Assembly (NCBI RefSeq): GCF_017876595.1
Contig: NZ_JAGIOG010000001.1
Coordinates: 2,666,001 to 2,730,000 of the forward strand
Length of the DNA stretch: 64,000 nt
Reading direction: 5' to 3'
Source of the DNA: Aeromicrobium fastidiosum
Lineage (GTDB): Bacteria; Actinomycetota; Actinomycetes; Propionibacteriales; Nocardioidaceae
A program made the translations under genes and the position numbers. Positions within the stretch are counted from its first letter, which is position 1. Every line of letters begins with the position of its first letter. The notes under the pieces are model-generated. The model saw only the letters and a program-made list of their open reading frames with translations. It was not told where the DNA came from and did not search any database. Below, piece after piece: positions 8,683 to 17,048 of this stretch.

Positions 8683-9969
8683 ATGGATCTGTCTTCTGCC
8701 TGGCTGCTGCTCACCGCAGCCCTGGTGCTCTTCATGACGCCCGGACTGGCGTTCTTCTACGGAGGCCTCGTCAAGGCCTCGAGCGTGGTGTCGATGATGA
8801 TGCTGAGCTTCGGCGCGATGGGACTCGTCGCGGTCCTCTGGGTCCTCTACGGCTTCAACATGGCCTTCGTCGACGGCAGCAGCGGTGACTGGATCCCGGA
8901 GGTCGTGGGCAATGCGTTCTCCGACTTCGGCATGGCCGACGCGGCGCAGGCCGCGTTCGCGGGTGAGGGCGAGCTGACGCTCGCCGGCGTGATCTTCGGC
9001 GGCACGTTCGCCATCATCACGGTCGCGCTGATCTCGGGCGCCATCGCCGACCGTGCGCGCTTCTTCCCGTGGATGGTCTTCGCCGGCCTGTTCGCGACGC
9101 TGGTCTACTTCCCGGTCGCCGCCTCGGTGTTCTCCTTCGTCACCGACGACGACGGCGTCCCGACGTTCACCGGCTGGGTCGGCCAGCTCGGCGGACACCT
9201 GGGCCTCGACGTCGGCACGATCGACTACGCGGGTGGCACCGCGGTGCACATCAACGCCGGCGCTGCGGCGCTCGCCCTGGCGATCGTCCTCGGCAAGCGC
9301 GTCAACTTCAGCCGCGAGCTGCAGAAGCCCCACAACGTCCCGCTCGTGCTCATCGGTGCGGCGATCCTGTGGTTCGGCTGGTTCGGCTTCAACGGCGGCG
9401 CTGCGCTCGCCACGGGCACGGCCGGCACCAACGGCTCCGCCGGCCTGATCTTCGTCAACACCCTGGTGGCCCCGGCCGCCGCGCTGCTGGGCTGGATCCT
9501 GGTCGAGCACTTCAAGAACGGCAAGGCCACCGCTGTCGGTGCCGCATCGGGCATCGTCGCAGGCCTCGTCGCGATCACCCCGGCCTGCGCCAACCTGTCG
9601 CCGCACTGGGCCATCGTGCTCGGCCTGGTCGCCGGCGGCGTCTGCGCCATCGCGATCGAGTTCAAGTACAAGCTCGGCTTCGACGACTCGCTCGACGTCG
9701 TGGGCATCCACCTCGTCGGCGGCGTCATCGGCACGCTCTACCTGGGCTTCTTCGCGATCGGCACGGGCCTGTTCACCGGTGGCGGCAACCTGGACCAGTT
9801 CATCGTCCAGCTGATCCCGGCTGCCGCGGTCGGCGCCTACTCGTTCGTCGTCGCCTTCATCCTGGGCACGATCATCGACAAGACGATCGGCTTCCGCATC
9901 AAGGAGGACGAGGAGGCCGCCGGCATCGACTCGGTGCTCCACGGCGAGACGGGCTACGCGCTCAACTGA
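8683..9969 (+). CDS. amtB: Ammonium transporter Amt
   Basis: 428 residues and about 11 membrane helices. Signature stretches include MTPGLAFFYGGLVKASSV, GGTAVHINAGAAALALAI, WFGWFGFNGG and VGIHLVGGVIGTLYLG, with the pore histidines of the Amt family. It conducts ammonium/ammonia across the membrane. GAGAGG precedes the ATG. No glnB/glnK follows, which is unusual for amt loci, and the gene is inserted between trmD and rplS with its own upstream control region. A long inverted repeat follows it. Confidence 0.95.
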   Translation: MDLSSAWLLLTAALVLFMTPGLAFFYGGLVKASSVVSMMMLSFGAMGLVAVLWVLYGFNMAFVDGSSGDWIPEVVGNAFSDFGMADAAQAAFAGEGELTLAGVIFGGTFAIITVALISGAIADRARFFPWMVFAGLFATLVYFPVAASVFSFVTDDDGVPTFTGWVGQLGGHLGLDVGTIDYAGGTAVHINAGAAALALAIVLGKRVNFSRELQKPHNVPLVLIGAAILWFGWFGFNGGAALATGTAGTNGSAGLIFVNTLVAPAAALLGWILVEHFKNGKATAVGAASGIVAGLVAITPACANLSPHWAIVLGLVAGGVCAIAIEFKYKLGFDDSLDVVGIHLVGGVIGTLYLGFFAIGTGLFTGGGNLDQFIVQLIPAAAVGAYSFVVAFILGTIIDKTIGFRIKEDEEAAGIDSVLHGETGYALN

Positions 9970-10045
9970 CCGTCCGCACCTCCGCACGACCCGACGCGCC
10001 CGCCGGTACGCCCGGTGGGCGCGTCGGCGCGTCCGGGCGCGACGG

Positions 10046-10191
10046 TTTCCCAGGTTCACCCCCGAAGCATTCTGGGCGCACCCCTGAAGCTGGCACCTCA
10101 CCCCGGTCGCTACCGGGGTGAGGTGTCAGGAACCTGCGTGACCCAGATTCCGGCACCGGCCCCGGCGCAGATCCGGGGTGCACCTGGGAAA
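10046..10191. repeat. 146-bp nested inverted repeat between amtB and rplS
   Basis: Outer arms of 17 bp (10046-10062 and 10175-10191) match with one mismatch. The central arms CACCTCACCCCGGT (10094-10107) and ACCGGGGTGAGGTG (10112-10125) are perfect around a CGCT loop. Between them TCTGGG/CCCAGA (10071-10076, 10142-10147), CGCA/TGCG and CCTGA/TCAGG also pair in order. The core hairpin may end amtB transcription, but the whole is far larger than a terminator. The remainder of the 399-bp gap (9970-10368) holds only GC-rich sequence and the rplS promoter. Confidence 0.7.
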
Positions 10192-10224
10192 CTGCGAACC
10201 GTGGGGCCGAGGCCGCCGAGGCGA

Positions 10225-10255
10225 TTGGCTCCGCACGCTGCCCGTGTGGCAACAT
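10225..10255 (+). promoter_or_regulatory. Possible rplS promoter
   Basis: TTGGCT (10225-10230) and CAACAT (10250-10255) are separated by 19 bp, upstream of rplS. An own promoter is expected because amtB and the long hairpin separate rplS from the trmD operon. Confidence 0.35.
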
Positions 10256-10368
10256 TGACCCTTGGCGTCGGACGGATCTGCCACAGGGGAGCCGTCGATC
10301 ATCGCCGAACCCCTTCCTTTTGACCAACCATCCGTCGGTGACCTGTGGCACCAGCGAGGAGCAGCATC

Positions 10369-10719
10369 ATGACCAACCTCATCGACCAGGTCGCCAGCGC
10401 GTCGTTGCGCACCGACCTCCCCGCCTTCCGCGCCGGTGACACCCTCGAGGTGCACGTCAAGGTCATCGAGGGCAGCCGCTCGCGCATCCAGGTCTTCAAG
10501 GGTGTCTGCATCAAGATCCAGGGCTCCGGCGTCGGCCGCACGTTCACGGTCCGCAAGGTCAGCTTCGGCGTCGGCGTCGAGCGCACCTTCCCGCTGCACA
10601 CGCCCGTGATCGACCACATCGACGTCGCGATCCGCGGCGACGTGCGTCGCGCCAAGCTCTACTACCTGCGCAACCTGCGAGGCAAGGCTGCCAAGATCAA
10701 GGAGAAGCGCGACATCTGA
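10369..10719 (+). CDS. rplS: 50S ribosomal protein L19
   Basis: 116 residues, standard length. It starts [14 protein letters not shown] and has the [18 protein letters not shown] and [17 protein letters not shown] motifs. L19 sits at the 30S-50S interface. The ATG at 10369 follows GCGAGGAG; an upstream GTG would add an unlikely eight residues. A strong hairpin follows at 10749-10782. Confidence 0.97.
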   Translation: MTNLIDQVASASLRTDLPAFRAGDTLEVHVKVIEGSRSRIQVFKGVCIKIQGSGVGRTFTVRKVSFGVGVERTFPLHTPVIDHIDVAIRGDVRRAKLYYLRNLRGKAAKIKEKRDI

Positions 10720-10733
10720 GTCGTGCCCCACGC

Positions 10734-11270
10734 ATGACCGATCTGTCACAGAAGCCCTCGCCGTCCGCGGCGGGGGCTTCTGGCGTCCCTGCGCCGTGGT
10801 CGCTGCGTCCGGCCGATCCGTCCGACGCGCCGTGGATGGCCGAGCTGCGCGCTGACGTCATGCGTCCCGACCTCGAGCGGCTGGGACGCTACGACGTCGT
10901 GAGGGTCAGGCGTCGATTCCTCGACGCCTACCGCCCCGAGCACACCAGCGTCATCGAGGTCGACGGCATCGCGATCGGCCTGTTCGCGGTACGACCCGAG
11001 CCGGACGAGCGTTGGTTCGAGCACCTCTACGTCCGCGCCGATCACCAGGGCCGTGGCCTGGGCGGTCAGGTGCTCGACCACGTCCTGCGGGCCGACAGCG
11101 ACCCGCGACCGTTCCGGCTCAACGTGCTGCAGGGCAGTGCGGCCCGCCGGCTGTACGAGCGCCACGGCTTCGTCGTCGAGCGCGAGGACGCGATCGACGT
11201 CTGGATGGTTCGTTCCGCGACTGGCGACGGCCGCGAGGCCGCGCAGCCGGTACGCTCTGCGGGTGCCTGA
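10734..11270 (+). CDS. GNAT-family N-acetyltransferase
   Basis: 178 residues. GNAT features are the beta1 strand SLRPADPSDAPWM, the acetyl-CoA loop ADHQGRGLGGQVLDHVL and the C-terminal N-V-x-x-x-x-A-x-x-L-Y-x-x-x-G-F signature (NVLQGSAARRLYERHGF). The substrate is unknown. The assigned ATG at 10734 puts the 15-bp rplS hairpin inside codons 6-16, and no other ATG or GTG precedes beta1. Either translation crosses the hairpin or the start is non-standard. The end overlaps lepB by 8 bp. Confidence 0.78.
   Translation: MTDLSQKPSPSAAGASGVPAPWSLRPADPSDAPWMAELRADVMRPDLERLGRYDVVRVRRRFLDAYRPEHTSVIEVDGIAIGLFAVRPEPDERWFEHLYVRADHQGRGLGGQVLDHVLRADSDPRPFRLNVLQGSAARRLYERHGFVVEREDAIDVWMVRSATGDGREAAQPVRSAGA
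10749..10782 (+). terminator. Hairpin after rplS, inside the predicted GNAT 5' coding region
   Basis: A 15-bp stem (10749-10763 with 10768-10782; one G.U pair) closes a TCCG loop, 30 bp after the rplS stop. It has the form of an rplS terminator without a T tract. Confidence 0.55.
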
Positions 11271-11925
11271 CACCTCCAAGCGGTCCCTCCCGGTCTGGCA
11301 GGAGTCGATCGTCCTGGTGGCGGTCGCGATGGTGCTGGCCGTCGTGGTCAAGACCTTCCTGCTCCAGGCGTTCTACATCCCGTCGGAGTCGATGGAGCCG
11401 ACGATGCTGGTCGACGACAAGATCGTGGTCCAGAAGGTCTCGTACTGGAGCGGCGGCCCGCAGCGGGGCGACATCGTGGTCTTCGACGACCCGGGGGGAT
11501 GGCTCAGCGCGGGGCAGGACGCACGTCCCGGCAACGTCGTGCAGCGTGCCCTCGAGAAGGTCGGCCTGTTCCCGAGCGGCGGGCACCTCATCAAGCGGGT
11601 CATCGGCGTCGGCGGCGACCACGTCGTGTGCTGCACGGCCGGGCGGCTGACGGTCAACGGCACCGCCGTCGACGAGCCCTACCTCATGGACGACACGTCG
11701 ACCGCGCAGACCCCGTTCGACGTCAAGGTCCCCTCGGGACGGCTGTGGGTCATGGGCGACAACCGCGGAGACTCGAGCGCCTCACCTCAGCACATCGGTG
11801 ATCCGGGGGGCGGCTTCGTGCCGGAGTCGACCGTCGTGGGCGAGGCCTGGCTCCGGCTCTGGCCGCTCGGTCGCGCGGGCTTCGTCGACGGGACGTCGGC
11901 CTTCGACGACGTGCCGTCACCCTGA
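11263..11925 (+). CDS. lepB: Type I signal peptidase (first of a tandem pair)
   Basis: 220 residues: one N-terminal membrane helix (about 16-37), the catalytic Ser43 in IPSESMEPTM, Lys111 in HLIKRVIGVGGD and the C-terminal box WVMGDNRGDSSAS. It removes Sec and Tat signal peptides outside the membrane. A vicinal Cys pair (residues 123-124) is shared with the next gene. The GTG at 11263 overlaps the GNAT gene; TACGCT ends 6 nt before it, so an independent leaderless transcript is likely. Confidence 0.94.
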   Translation: MPDTSKRSLPVWQESIVLVAVAMVLAVVVKTFLLQAFYIPSESMEPTMLVDDKIVVQKVSYWSGGPQRGDIVVFDDPGGWLSAGQDARPGNVVQRALEKVGLFPSGGHLIKRVIGVGGDHVVCCTAGRLTVNGTAVDEPYLMDDTSTAQTPFDVKVPSGRLWVMGDNRGDSSASPQHIGDPGGGFVPESTVVGEAWLRLWPLGRAGFVDGTSAFDDVPSP

Positions 11926-12004
11926 TCGACGCCTGATCGACACGGCGCACGAACACGTTCCGTCCGGGCGCGATGGCGTTGACGGTTCCGGCTAGGCTCA
12001 CCGG

Positions 12005-12667
12005 GTGACTGAGACCAAGAAGCGGCAGCTCCCCGTCTGGCAGGAGTCGATCCTTCTGGTCCTCACCGCGATGGTCATGGCCGTCGTCGTCAAGACGTTC
12101 TTCCTCCAGGCGTTCTACATCCCGTCGGAGTCGATGGAGCCGACGATGCTGGTCAACGACAAGATCCTCGTCCAGAAGGTGTCCTACTGGGGTGGCGACG
12201 TCAAGCGCGGCGACATCGTGGTGTTCGACGACCCGGGCAGCTGGCTCGGGCCCGACGAGTCGCAGCGCGCCGGCAACGTCGTGCAGAAGGCGCTCGAGAA
12301 GGTCGGCCTCTTCCCGACCGGAGGCCACCTCATCAAGCGCGTCATCGGTGTCGGCGGCGACACCGTCGAGTGCTGCACCGACGGCAAGCTGACGGTCAAC
12401 GGCGTCCAGCTCGACGAGCCCTATCTGCTCGACGAGACGGCCACGAAGGACGAGACCTTCGAGGTCAAGGTCAAGAAGGGCTACCTCTGGGTCATGGGCG
12501 ACAACCGCGGCAACTCGTCCGACTCCCGTGCGCACCAGGCTGATCCGGGTGGTGGGCAGGTGTCCGAGAAGGCCGTCGTCGGCAAGGCCTGGGTGCGGGT
12601 GTGGCCGCTGGGTCGCGCCGGGTTCATCAAGAAGCCCTCCACGTTCGACGCCGTCAACGGCAAGTGA
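12005..12667 (+). CDS. lepB: Type I signal peptidase (second of a tandem pair)
   Basis: 220 residues, colinear with the preceding gene and clearly a tandem duplicate. It has the same membrane helix, Ser43 and Lys111, GDNRGNSSDSRAH and the WPLGRAGF end. The two diverge mostly in the loop after GDIVVFDDPG and in the substrate-facing region around 125-145. A leaderless promoter is likely: TAGGCT ends 6 nt before the GTG. Two signal peptidases would allow different substrate preferences, but nothing here shows it. Confidence 0.94.
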   Translation: MTETKKRQLPVWQESILLVLTAMVMAVVVKTFFLQAFYIPSESMEPTMLVNDKILVQKVSYWGGDVKRGDIVVFDDPGSWLGPDESQRAGNVVQKALEKVGLFPTGGHLIKRVIGVGGDTVECCTDGKLTVNGVQLDEPYLLDETATKDETFEVKVKKGYLWVMGDNRGNSSDSRAHQADPGGGQVSEKAVVGKAWVRVWPLGRAGFIKKPSTFDAVNGK

Positions 12668-12680
12668 CCAGGCACGCTCC

Positions 12681-13334
12681 ATGACCAGGCTGGCCAAGGG
12701 CGCGACGATCCGCCGCGACGCGGGTCTGTACGGCTACGAGCGCGCGCTCGCCCGACAGGGGCTGCACCCCGTCGCGGGGGTCGACGAGGCCGGCCGCGGT
12801 GCGTGCGCCGGCCCGCTGGTCGCAGCGGCCGTCGTGCTCGACCGTCCCATCGCCGGGCTCGCCGACTCCAAGCTGCTGACCGAGAAGCGCCGCGAGGTCT
12901 GCTTCGACCTCATCATGCGTCGCGCCGTCGACGTGTCGGTCGTCGTCGTGCCGGCTGCCGAGTGCGACCGCATGGGCCTGCACCGCGCCAACATCGCCGC
13001 ACTGCGCCGTGCGCTGTGGAGGCTCGAGGTGCGACCCGGCTACGTCCTCACCGACGGCTTCCCGGTCGACGGCTTGGGCGTTCCGGGGCTCGCGGTCTGG
13101 AAGGGCGACCGCGTGGCGGCCTCGATCGCGGCGGCGTCGGTCATCGCCAAGGTGACGCGCGACCGTCTCATGGTGCGCATGCACGAGCAGTTCCCGGCGT
13201 ACGATTTCGCCACGCACAAGGGCTACAGCACGGCCGTGCACCAGGCGGCCCTGCGCGAGCACGGACCGTGCGACGAGCACCGCAAGACCTATGTGAACGT
13301 CAAGGCAGCGATGACGATGGAAGGAACGGCATGA
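12681..13334 (+). CDS. rnhB: Ribonuclease HII
   Basis: 217 residues. The motif GVDEAGRGACAGPLVAAAV carries the first catalytic Asp-Glu pair. DSKLLTEKRRE and the later aspartates of VLTDGFPVDG complete the RNase HII core, with AASVIAKVTRDRLM. It removes ribonucleotides embedded in DNA. The start ATG at 12681 is 13 bp after lepB; the end overlaps the next gene by 4 bp. Confidence 0.95.
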   Translation: MTRLAKGATIRRDAGLYGYERALARQGLHPVAGVDEAGRGACAGPLVAAAVVLDRPIAGLADSKLLTEKRREVCFDLIMRRAVDVSVVVVPAAECDRMGLHRANIAALRRALWRLEVRPGYVLTDGFPVDGLGVPGLAVWKGDRVAASIAAASVIAKVTRDRLMVRMHEQFPAYDFATHKGYSTAVHQAALREHGPCDEHRKTYVNVKAAMTMEGTA

Positions 13335-13645
13335 GCTCGGAAGACCTGGAGCGGTACGAGTCGGAGATGGAGCTCGCGCTCTACCGCGAGTACCGCGACG
13401 TCGTGTCGATCTTCAAGTACGTCGTCGAGACCGATCGGCGCTTCTACCTGTGCAACGCGGTCGACGTGAAGGTGCGCTCCGAGACGGGCGACGCCTACTT
13501 CGAGGTGTCGATGAACGACGCCTGGGTGTGGGACATCTACCGGCCCGCGCGGTTCGCCAAGAACGTCAAGGTGCTGACGTTCAAGGACGTCAACGTCGAG
13601 GAGCTGCAGGGCTCGGACTTCAAGGTGCCCGGCGCGGACGACTGA
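13331..13645 (+). CDS. DUF2469 protein
   Basis: 104 residues. It opens with an acidic helix (MSSEDLERYESEMELALYREYRDV) and then has the conserved core FKYVVETDRRFYLCNAVDVK and WVWDIYRPARFAKNVKVLTFKDVNVEEL. This small cytoplasmic family is nearly universal in actinobacteria and always next to rnhB, to which it is coupled here by ATGA. The function is unknown. Confidence 0.93.
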   Translation: MSSEDLERYESEMELALYREYRDVVSIFKYVVETDRRFYLCNAVDVKVRSETGDAYFEVSMNDAWVWDIYRPARFAKNVKVLTFKDVNVEELQGSDFKVPGADD

Positions 13646-13670
13646 CGCAGGTTCTTCGGAAGGGGGCCCC

Positions 13671-13856
13671 ATGACAGTGGTCTACGTGATGGGCGCGGTC
13701 GTCCTGGGTGCCGTGGTGCTGGGGCTCACGATGATCTGGTTGCTCGGTGCGACGCTGGGCCGCCGCGTCCGTGCGGGCCGACTGTCGGGGCGGTACACGT
13801 CGCGTCCCGGCAACTCTTCGGACAACGGGTCGTCGTCGTCCGGGGGAGCGGTCTGA
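13671..13856 (+). CDS. Small single-pass membrane protein
   Basis: 61 residues. One membrane helix (about residues 4-27, rich in Val/Gly/Leu) is followed by a short arginine-rich stretch and a Ser/Gly/Asn-rich polar tail. GGAAGGGGG lies just before the ATG, supporting a real gene. I recognise no family. The positive-inside rule would put the tail in the cytoplasm. Confidence 0.55.
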   Translation: MTVVYVMGAVVLGAVVLGLTMIWLLGATLGRRVRAGRLSGRYTSRPGNSSDNGSSSSGGAV

Positions 13857-13960
13857 CGGTCTCCGGCTCGGCTGTCCACAGGTGAGCTGTTGCTGCCGGT
13901 CGGTCCACAGGGGCGGACGACGTCCTGTCGCCCGGCCCGCGGGGTGACGACGCTGGAGGC

Positions 13961-14323
13961 ATGACCTATCAGCGCAGCAAGTCCGTCGGCGACTACGGCG
14001 AGCGGGTGGCGGCCGACCACCTCCGCGGCCTCGGGATGGTGGTCCTGGCGACCAACTGGACGTGCCGGTACGGCGAGATCGACATCGTGGCGCGCGACGG
14101 CTCCACGCTGGTCATCTGCGAGGTGAAGACGCGCACCTCGTCCCTGCGCGGGGGACCGTTCGAGGCCATCACGGGGCAGAAGGCCGCGCGGTTGCGCAGG
14201 CTGGCGAGCCACTGGCTCGAGGTGCACGACGTGTCGCCGCCCAGCGTCCGCATCGACGTCGTCTCGGTCGTGGTGCCGCCCAAGGGCGGGCCCGTCGTCG
14301 AGCGCATCGCCGGGGTGGCCTGA
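13961..14323 (+). CDS. yraN: YraN/UPF0102 family nuclease-fold protein
   Basis: 120 residues with the restriction-endonuclease-like core: G-x-x-GE (GDYGERVAADHL), YGEIDIVARD and EVKTRTS, the acidic residues and lysine expected of a PD-(D/E)xK site. Its activity is uncertain in general. It is always found with comM and dprA, suggesting a role in handling incoming DNA. The TGATG junction overlaps comM by 1 bp. Confidence 0.92.
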   Translation: MTYQRSKSVGDYGERVAADHLRGLGMVVLATNWTCRYGEIDIVARDGSTLVICEVKTRTSSLRGGPFEAITGQKAARLRRLASHWLEVHDVSPPSVRIDVVSVVVPPKGGPVVERIAGVA

Positions 14324-15903
14324 TGGCGGCGGCGACGCACTCGGTGACGCTCGACGGTCTGTCGGGCCGGCCGATCGAGGTCGAGGTCGACATCGGTGGT
14401 GGCCTCCCGCAGACGGTGCTGGTGGGCCTCGTGGACACGATGGTCAACGAGGCACGTGATCGTTGCCGCTCGGCCGTCGCCAACTCCGGCACGACGTGGC
14501 CTGACCAGCGCGTGACGATCAATCTCGCGCCCTCGACGCTCCCGAAGTCGGGCTCGCACTACGACCTCGCCATCGCTCTCGGCGTGTTCGCGGCCAAGTC
14601 GCTCATCCCGGCCGAGCAGCTGGCGGGCGCCGCGTTCCTCGGCGAGCTCGCGCTCGACGGTCGGCTTCGGGCCATCCGGGGCGTGCTGCCGGCGACCCTC
14701 GCGGCGGCCGAGGCCGGCTTCGACCGGGTATTCGTCCCGGAGGTCAACGTGCCGGAGGCCGAGCTCGTGCGGGGCATCTCGGTCGTCGGCGTCCGCTCGC
14801 TGCGCCAGACCGTCGCGCTGCTGACGGGGCAGGAGCAGCCCGACGACCCGCCCGTGCCACCGCTCGACGACGTCCCGTCGATCTCGTGGACGTCCGGCGA
14901 CCGGCTGGCGCACCTCGACCTCGCCGACATCTCGGGTCAGGAGGACTCGCGGATGGCCCTGCTGGTCGCGGCTGCTGGAGGGCACCACCTGCTGATGACC
15001 GGGCCACCCGGCATCGGCAAGACGATGCTCGCGCAGCGTCTGCCGGGACTGCTGCCCGACCTCACGCACGAGCAGTCGCTGTCGGTCAGCGCCGTGCACT
15101 CCGTGGCCGGGGTGCTGCCGAGCGACGCGCCCCTGCTCACCCGGCCGCCGTTCCTCGACCCGCACCACACGGCCAGCGCGGTCTCGATCGTCGGCGGCGG
15201 CAGCAGGGTCATCCGCCCGGGAGCGCTGAGCCTCGCCCACCACGGAGTGCTGTTCCTCGACGAGGCGCCGGAGTTCGCGTCCAACGTGCTCGAGGCGCTG
15301 CGGCAACCGCTCGAGAGCGGGCACGTGGTGGTGTCACGTGCGGCCATGACGGCGGCGTTCCCGGCCCGGTTCCAGCTCGTGCTGGCCGCCAACCCCTGCC
15401 CCTGCGGTCTCAGCTCGGCGGTGTCCGACCAGTGCCGGTGCACCCCGCTGATGCGGCGACGCTACGCCGACCGACTGTCGGGTCCGATCCGCGACCGGAT
15501 CGACATCCATCGCTCGCTCACGGCGATCACCCGGCCCGAGCTGGTCTCGGGCATGACCGGCGCGAGGTCGACGTCGGAGCTAGCGGGCGCCGTGGTCGAG
15601 GCACGCGAGAGGCAGCTGTGGCGGCTGACGGGCTCGCCGTGGCGCACCAACAGCGAGGTGCCGGGTGTCGAGCTGCGCAAGCACTGGCCCGTGCACGATG
15701 CGGGGCGCGCGCTGGTCGACCACCAGCTGCGCGCCAACAAGCTCAACGCGCGCTCGGCCGACCGCATCCTGCGGCTGGCGTGGACCATCGCCGACCTCAG
15801 CGGGCGCGACGTGCCGGGTGCCGACGAGGTCGATGCCGCGCTGTCGCTGCGACGGGGCACGGCGCTCGGGGGAGCGATGCGCGACATGGTGCAGGCCTCG
15901 TGA
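14323..15903 (+). CDS. comM: ComM/YifB family AAA+ ATPase (Mg-chelatase-like)
   Basis: 526 residues. An N-terminal Lon-protease-like domain (about 1-190) is followed by the AAA+ domain with Walker A TGPPGIGKTML (about 227) and Walker B GVLFLDEAPEF. A cysteine-rich NPCPCG...QCRC insertion and a C-terminal domain follow. In Vibrio and others ComM is a hexameric helicase that drives branch migration during natural transformation. It overlaps dprA by GTGA. Confidence 0.94.
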   Translation: MAAATHSVTLDGLSGRPIEVEVDIGGGLPQTVLVGLVDTMVNEARDRCRSAVANSGTTWPDQRVTINLAPSTLPKSGSHYDLAIALGVFAAKSLIPAEQLAGAAFLGELALDGRLRAIRGVLPATLAAAEAGFDRVFVPEVNVPEAELVRGISVVGVRSLRQTVALLTGQEQPDDPPVPPLDDVPSISWTSGDRLAHLDLADISGQEDSRMALLVAAAGGHHLLMTGPPGIGKTMLAQRLPGLLPDLTHEQSLSVSAVHSVAGVLPSDAPLLTRPPFLDPHHTASAVSIVGGGSRVIRPGALSLAHHGVLFLDEAPEFASNVLEALRQPLESGHVVVSRAAMTAAFPARFQLVLAANPCPCGLSSAVSDQCRCTPLMRRRYADRLSGPIRDRIDIHRSLTAITRPELVSGMTGARSTSELAGAVVEARERQLWRLTGSPWRTNSEVPGVELRKHWPVHDAGRALVDHQLRANKLNARSADRILRLAWTIADLSGRDVPGADEVDAALSLRRGTALGGAMRDMVQAS

Positions 15904-17036
15904 CGCGGCGCGATCGCCTGGCGCTGAGCCTCGTCGTCGAACCGGGCGACCCGCGTCTGCCGGGTCTGCTGGCCGACCACGAGCCCGGACGGATCGTCGC
16001 AGCCGTGCGCGGAGACCGGCCGCCGACCGGCGTGCCCATGCCGGCGGCGTGGCTCGAGCGGGGAGCCGACCTCGACCGCCTGGTCGAGGTCGCGACCCAG
16101 CGGGCGACTGCGGCACGCCTGCGATGGGTGTGCCCGGGCGACCGCGACTGGCCGGACCGGCTCGACGACCTCGATCACGTCGAGCCGCTGCAGGCCACCA
16201 CGGGCGCGCCCCTGGGGCTGTGGGTGCGCGGGTCGGGCGACCTCGGCCAGCTCGCCGAGCAGTCCGTCGCGGTCGTCGGTGCGCGCGACTGCACGACCTA
16301 CGGTGCCGAGTGTGCGTCCGACCTCGGTGCCGACCTGGCCGACGGCGGGTGGACCGTCGTGAGCGGCGCCGCCTACGGCATCGACGGCTGCGCGCACCGC
16401 GGCACGCTGGCGATGGAGCGACCCACTGTCGCGGTGCTGGCGTGCGGGGCCGACCTCGACTACCCGCGGTCGCACGCGACGCTGCTCGACCGCATCGCCG
16501 ACGGCGGGCTGGTCGTGAGCGAGCAGGCACCCGGCCAGAACCCGGTCAAGAGCCGGTTCCTGTCCCGCAACCGGATCATCGCCGCCCTCAGCGTCGGCAC
16601 CGTCGTGGTCGAGGCTGCCGTGCGCAGCGGCTCGCTCAACACGCTGCACTGGGCCGATCAGCTGGGGCGCGTCACGATGGCGATGCCCGGCCCGGTCACG
16701 TCCAAGGCGTCGGGAGGAACCCATGCCGCCGTGCGTGCAGGTACGGCCGTGCTGGTGACGAGTGGTCGTGACGTGCTCGAGGAGCTCGGCGGCCTGGGTG
16801 CCGAGGAGTCCGCCGAGCCCATCGCGCCGACCGAGTTCGACCTGCTCGCACCCGTCGCGCGCGCCACGCTCGACGGTCTCGACTGGCGGTCAGCACGACA
16901 GCCGGCGGAGATCGCGTCAGCGGTCCGGCTCACCACGGCGCAGGTGCGGGTGGCACTCGAGCTGCTGCGGTCCCGCGGCCTGGTCGTGCAGCGGTCGACG
17001 GGCTGGGTGCTCGACCGCCGCGCCGACACCGGCTGA
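15900..17036 (+). CDS. dprA: DNA-processing protein DprA
   Basis: 378 residues. It has the Rossmann-like DprA core: VAVVGARDCTTYG (about 125), GGWTVVSGAAYGIDGCAHRGTL, VLACGADLDYPRSHATLL, VSEQAPGQNP and RNRIIAALSVGTVVVEA. A C-terminal winged-helix domain follows (about 310-370). DprA protects incoming single-stranded DNA and loads RecA. The GTG start overlaps comM by 4 bp. No com pilus genes are in the window. Confidence 0.95.
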   Translation: MTRRDRLALSLVVEPGDPRLPGLLADHEPGRIVAAVRGDRPPTGVPMPAAWLERGADLDRLVEVATQRATAARLRWVCPGDRDWPDRLDDLDHVEPLQATTGAPLGLWVRGSGDLGQLAEQSVAVVGARDCTTYGAECASDLGADLADGGWTVVSGAAYGIDGCAHRGTLAMERPTVAVLACGADLDYPRSHATLLDRIADGGLVVSEQAPGQNPVKSRFLSRNRIIAALSVGTVVVEAAVRSGSLNTLHWADQLGRVTMAMPGPVTSKASGGTHAAVRAGTAVLVTSGRDVLEELGGLGAEESAEPIAPTEFDLLAPVARATLDGLDWRSARQPAEIASAVRLTTAQVRVALELLRSRGLVVQRSTGWVLDRRADTG

Positions 17037-17048
17037 GTGGCCCAGGGG

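Noticed and set aside
11979..11998. TTGACG as a -35 for the second lepB
   Set aside because: It is only 8 bp from the TAGGCT hexamer, too close for a sigma-A promoter; only the -10 is kept.
13870..13915. Two TCCACAG motifs (CTGTCCACA and CGGTCCACA) resembling DnaA boxes upstream of yraN
   Set aside because: Only two, with one and two mismatches to TTRTCCACA and no AT-rich unwinding region; not evidence for an origin.
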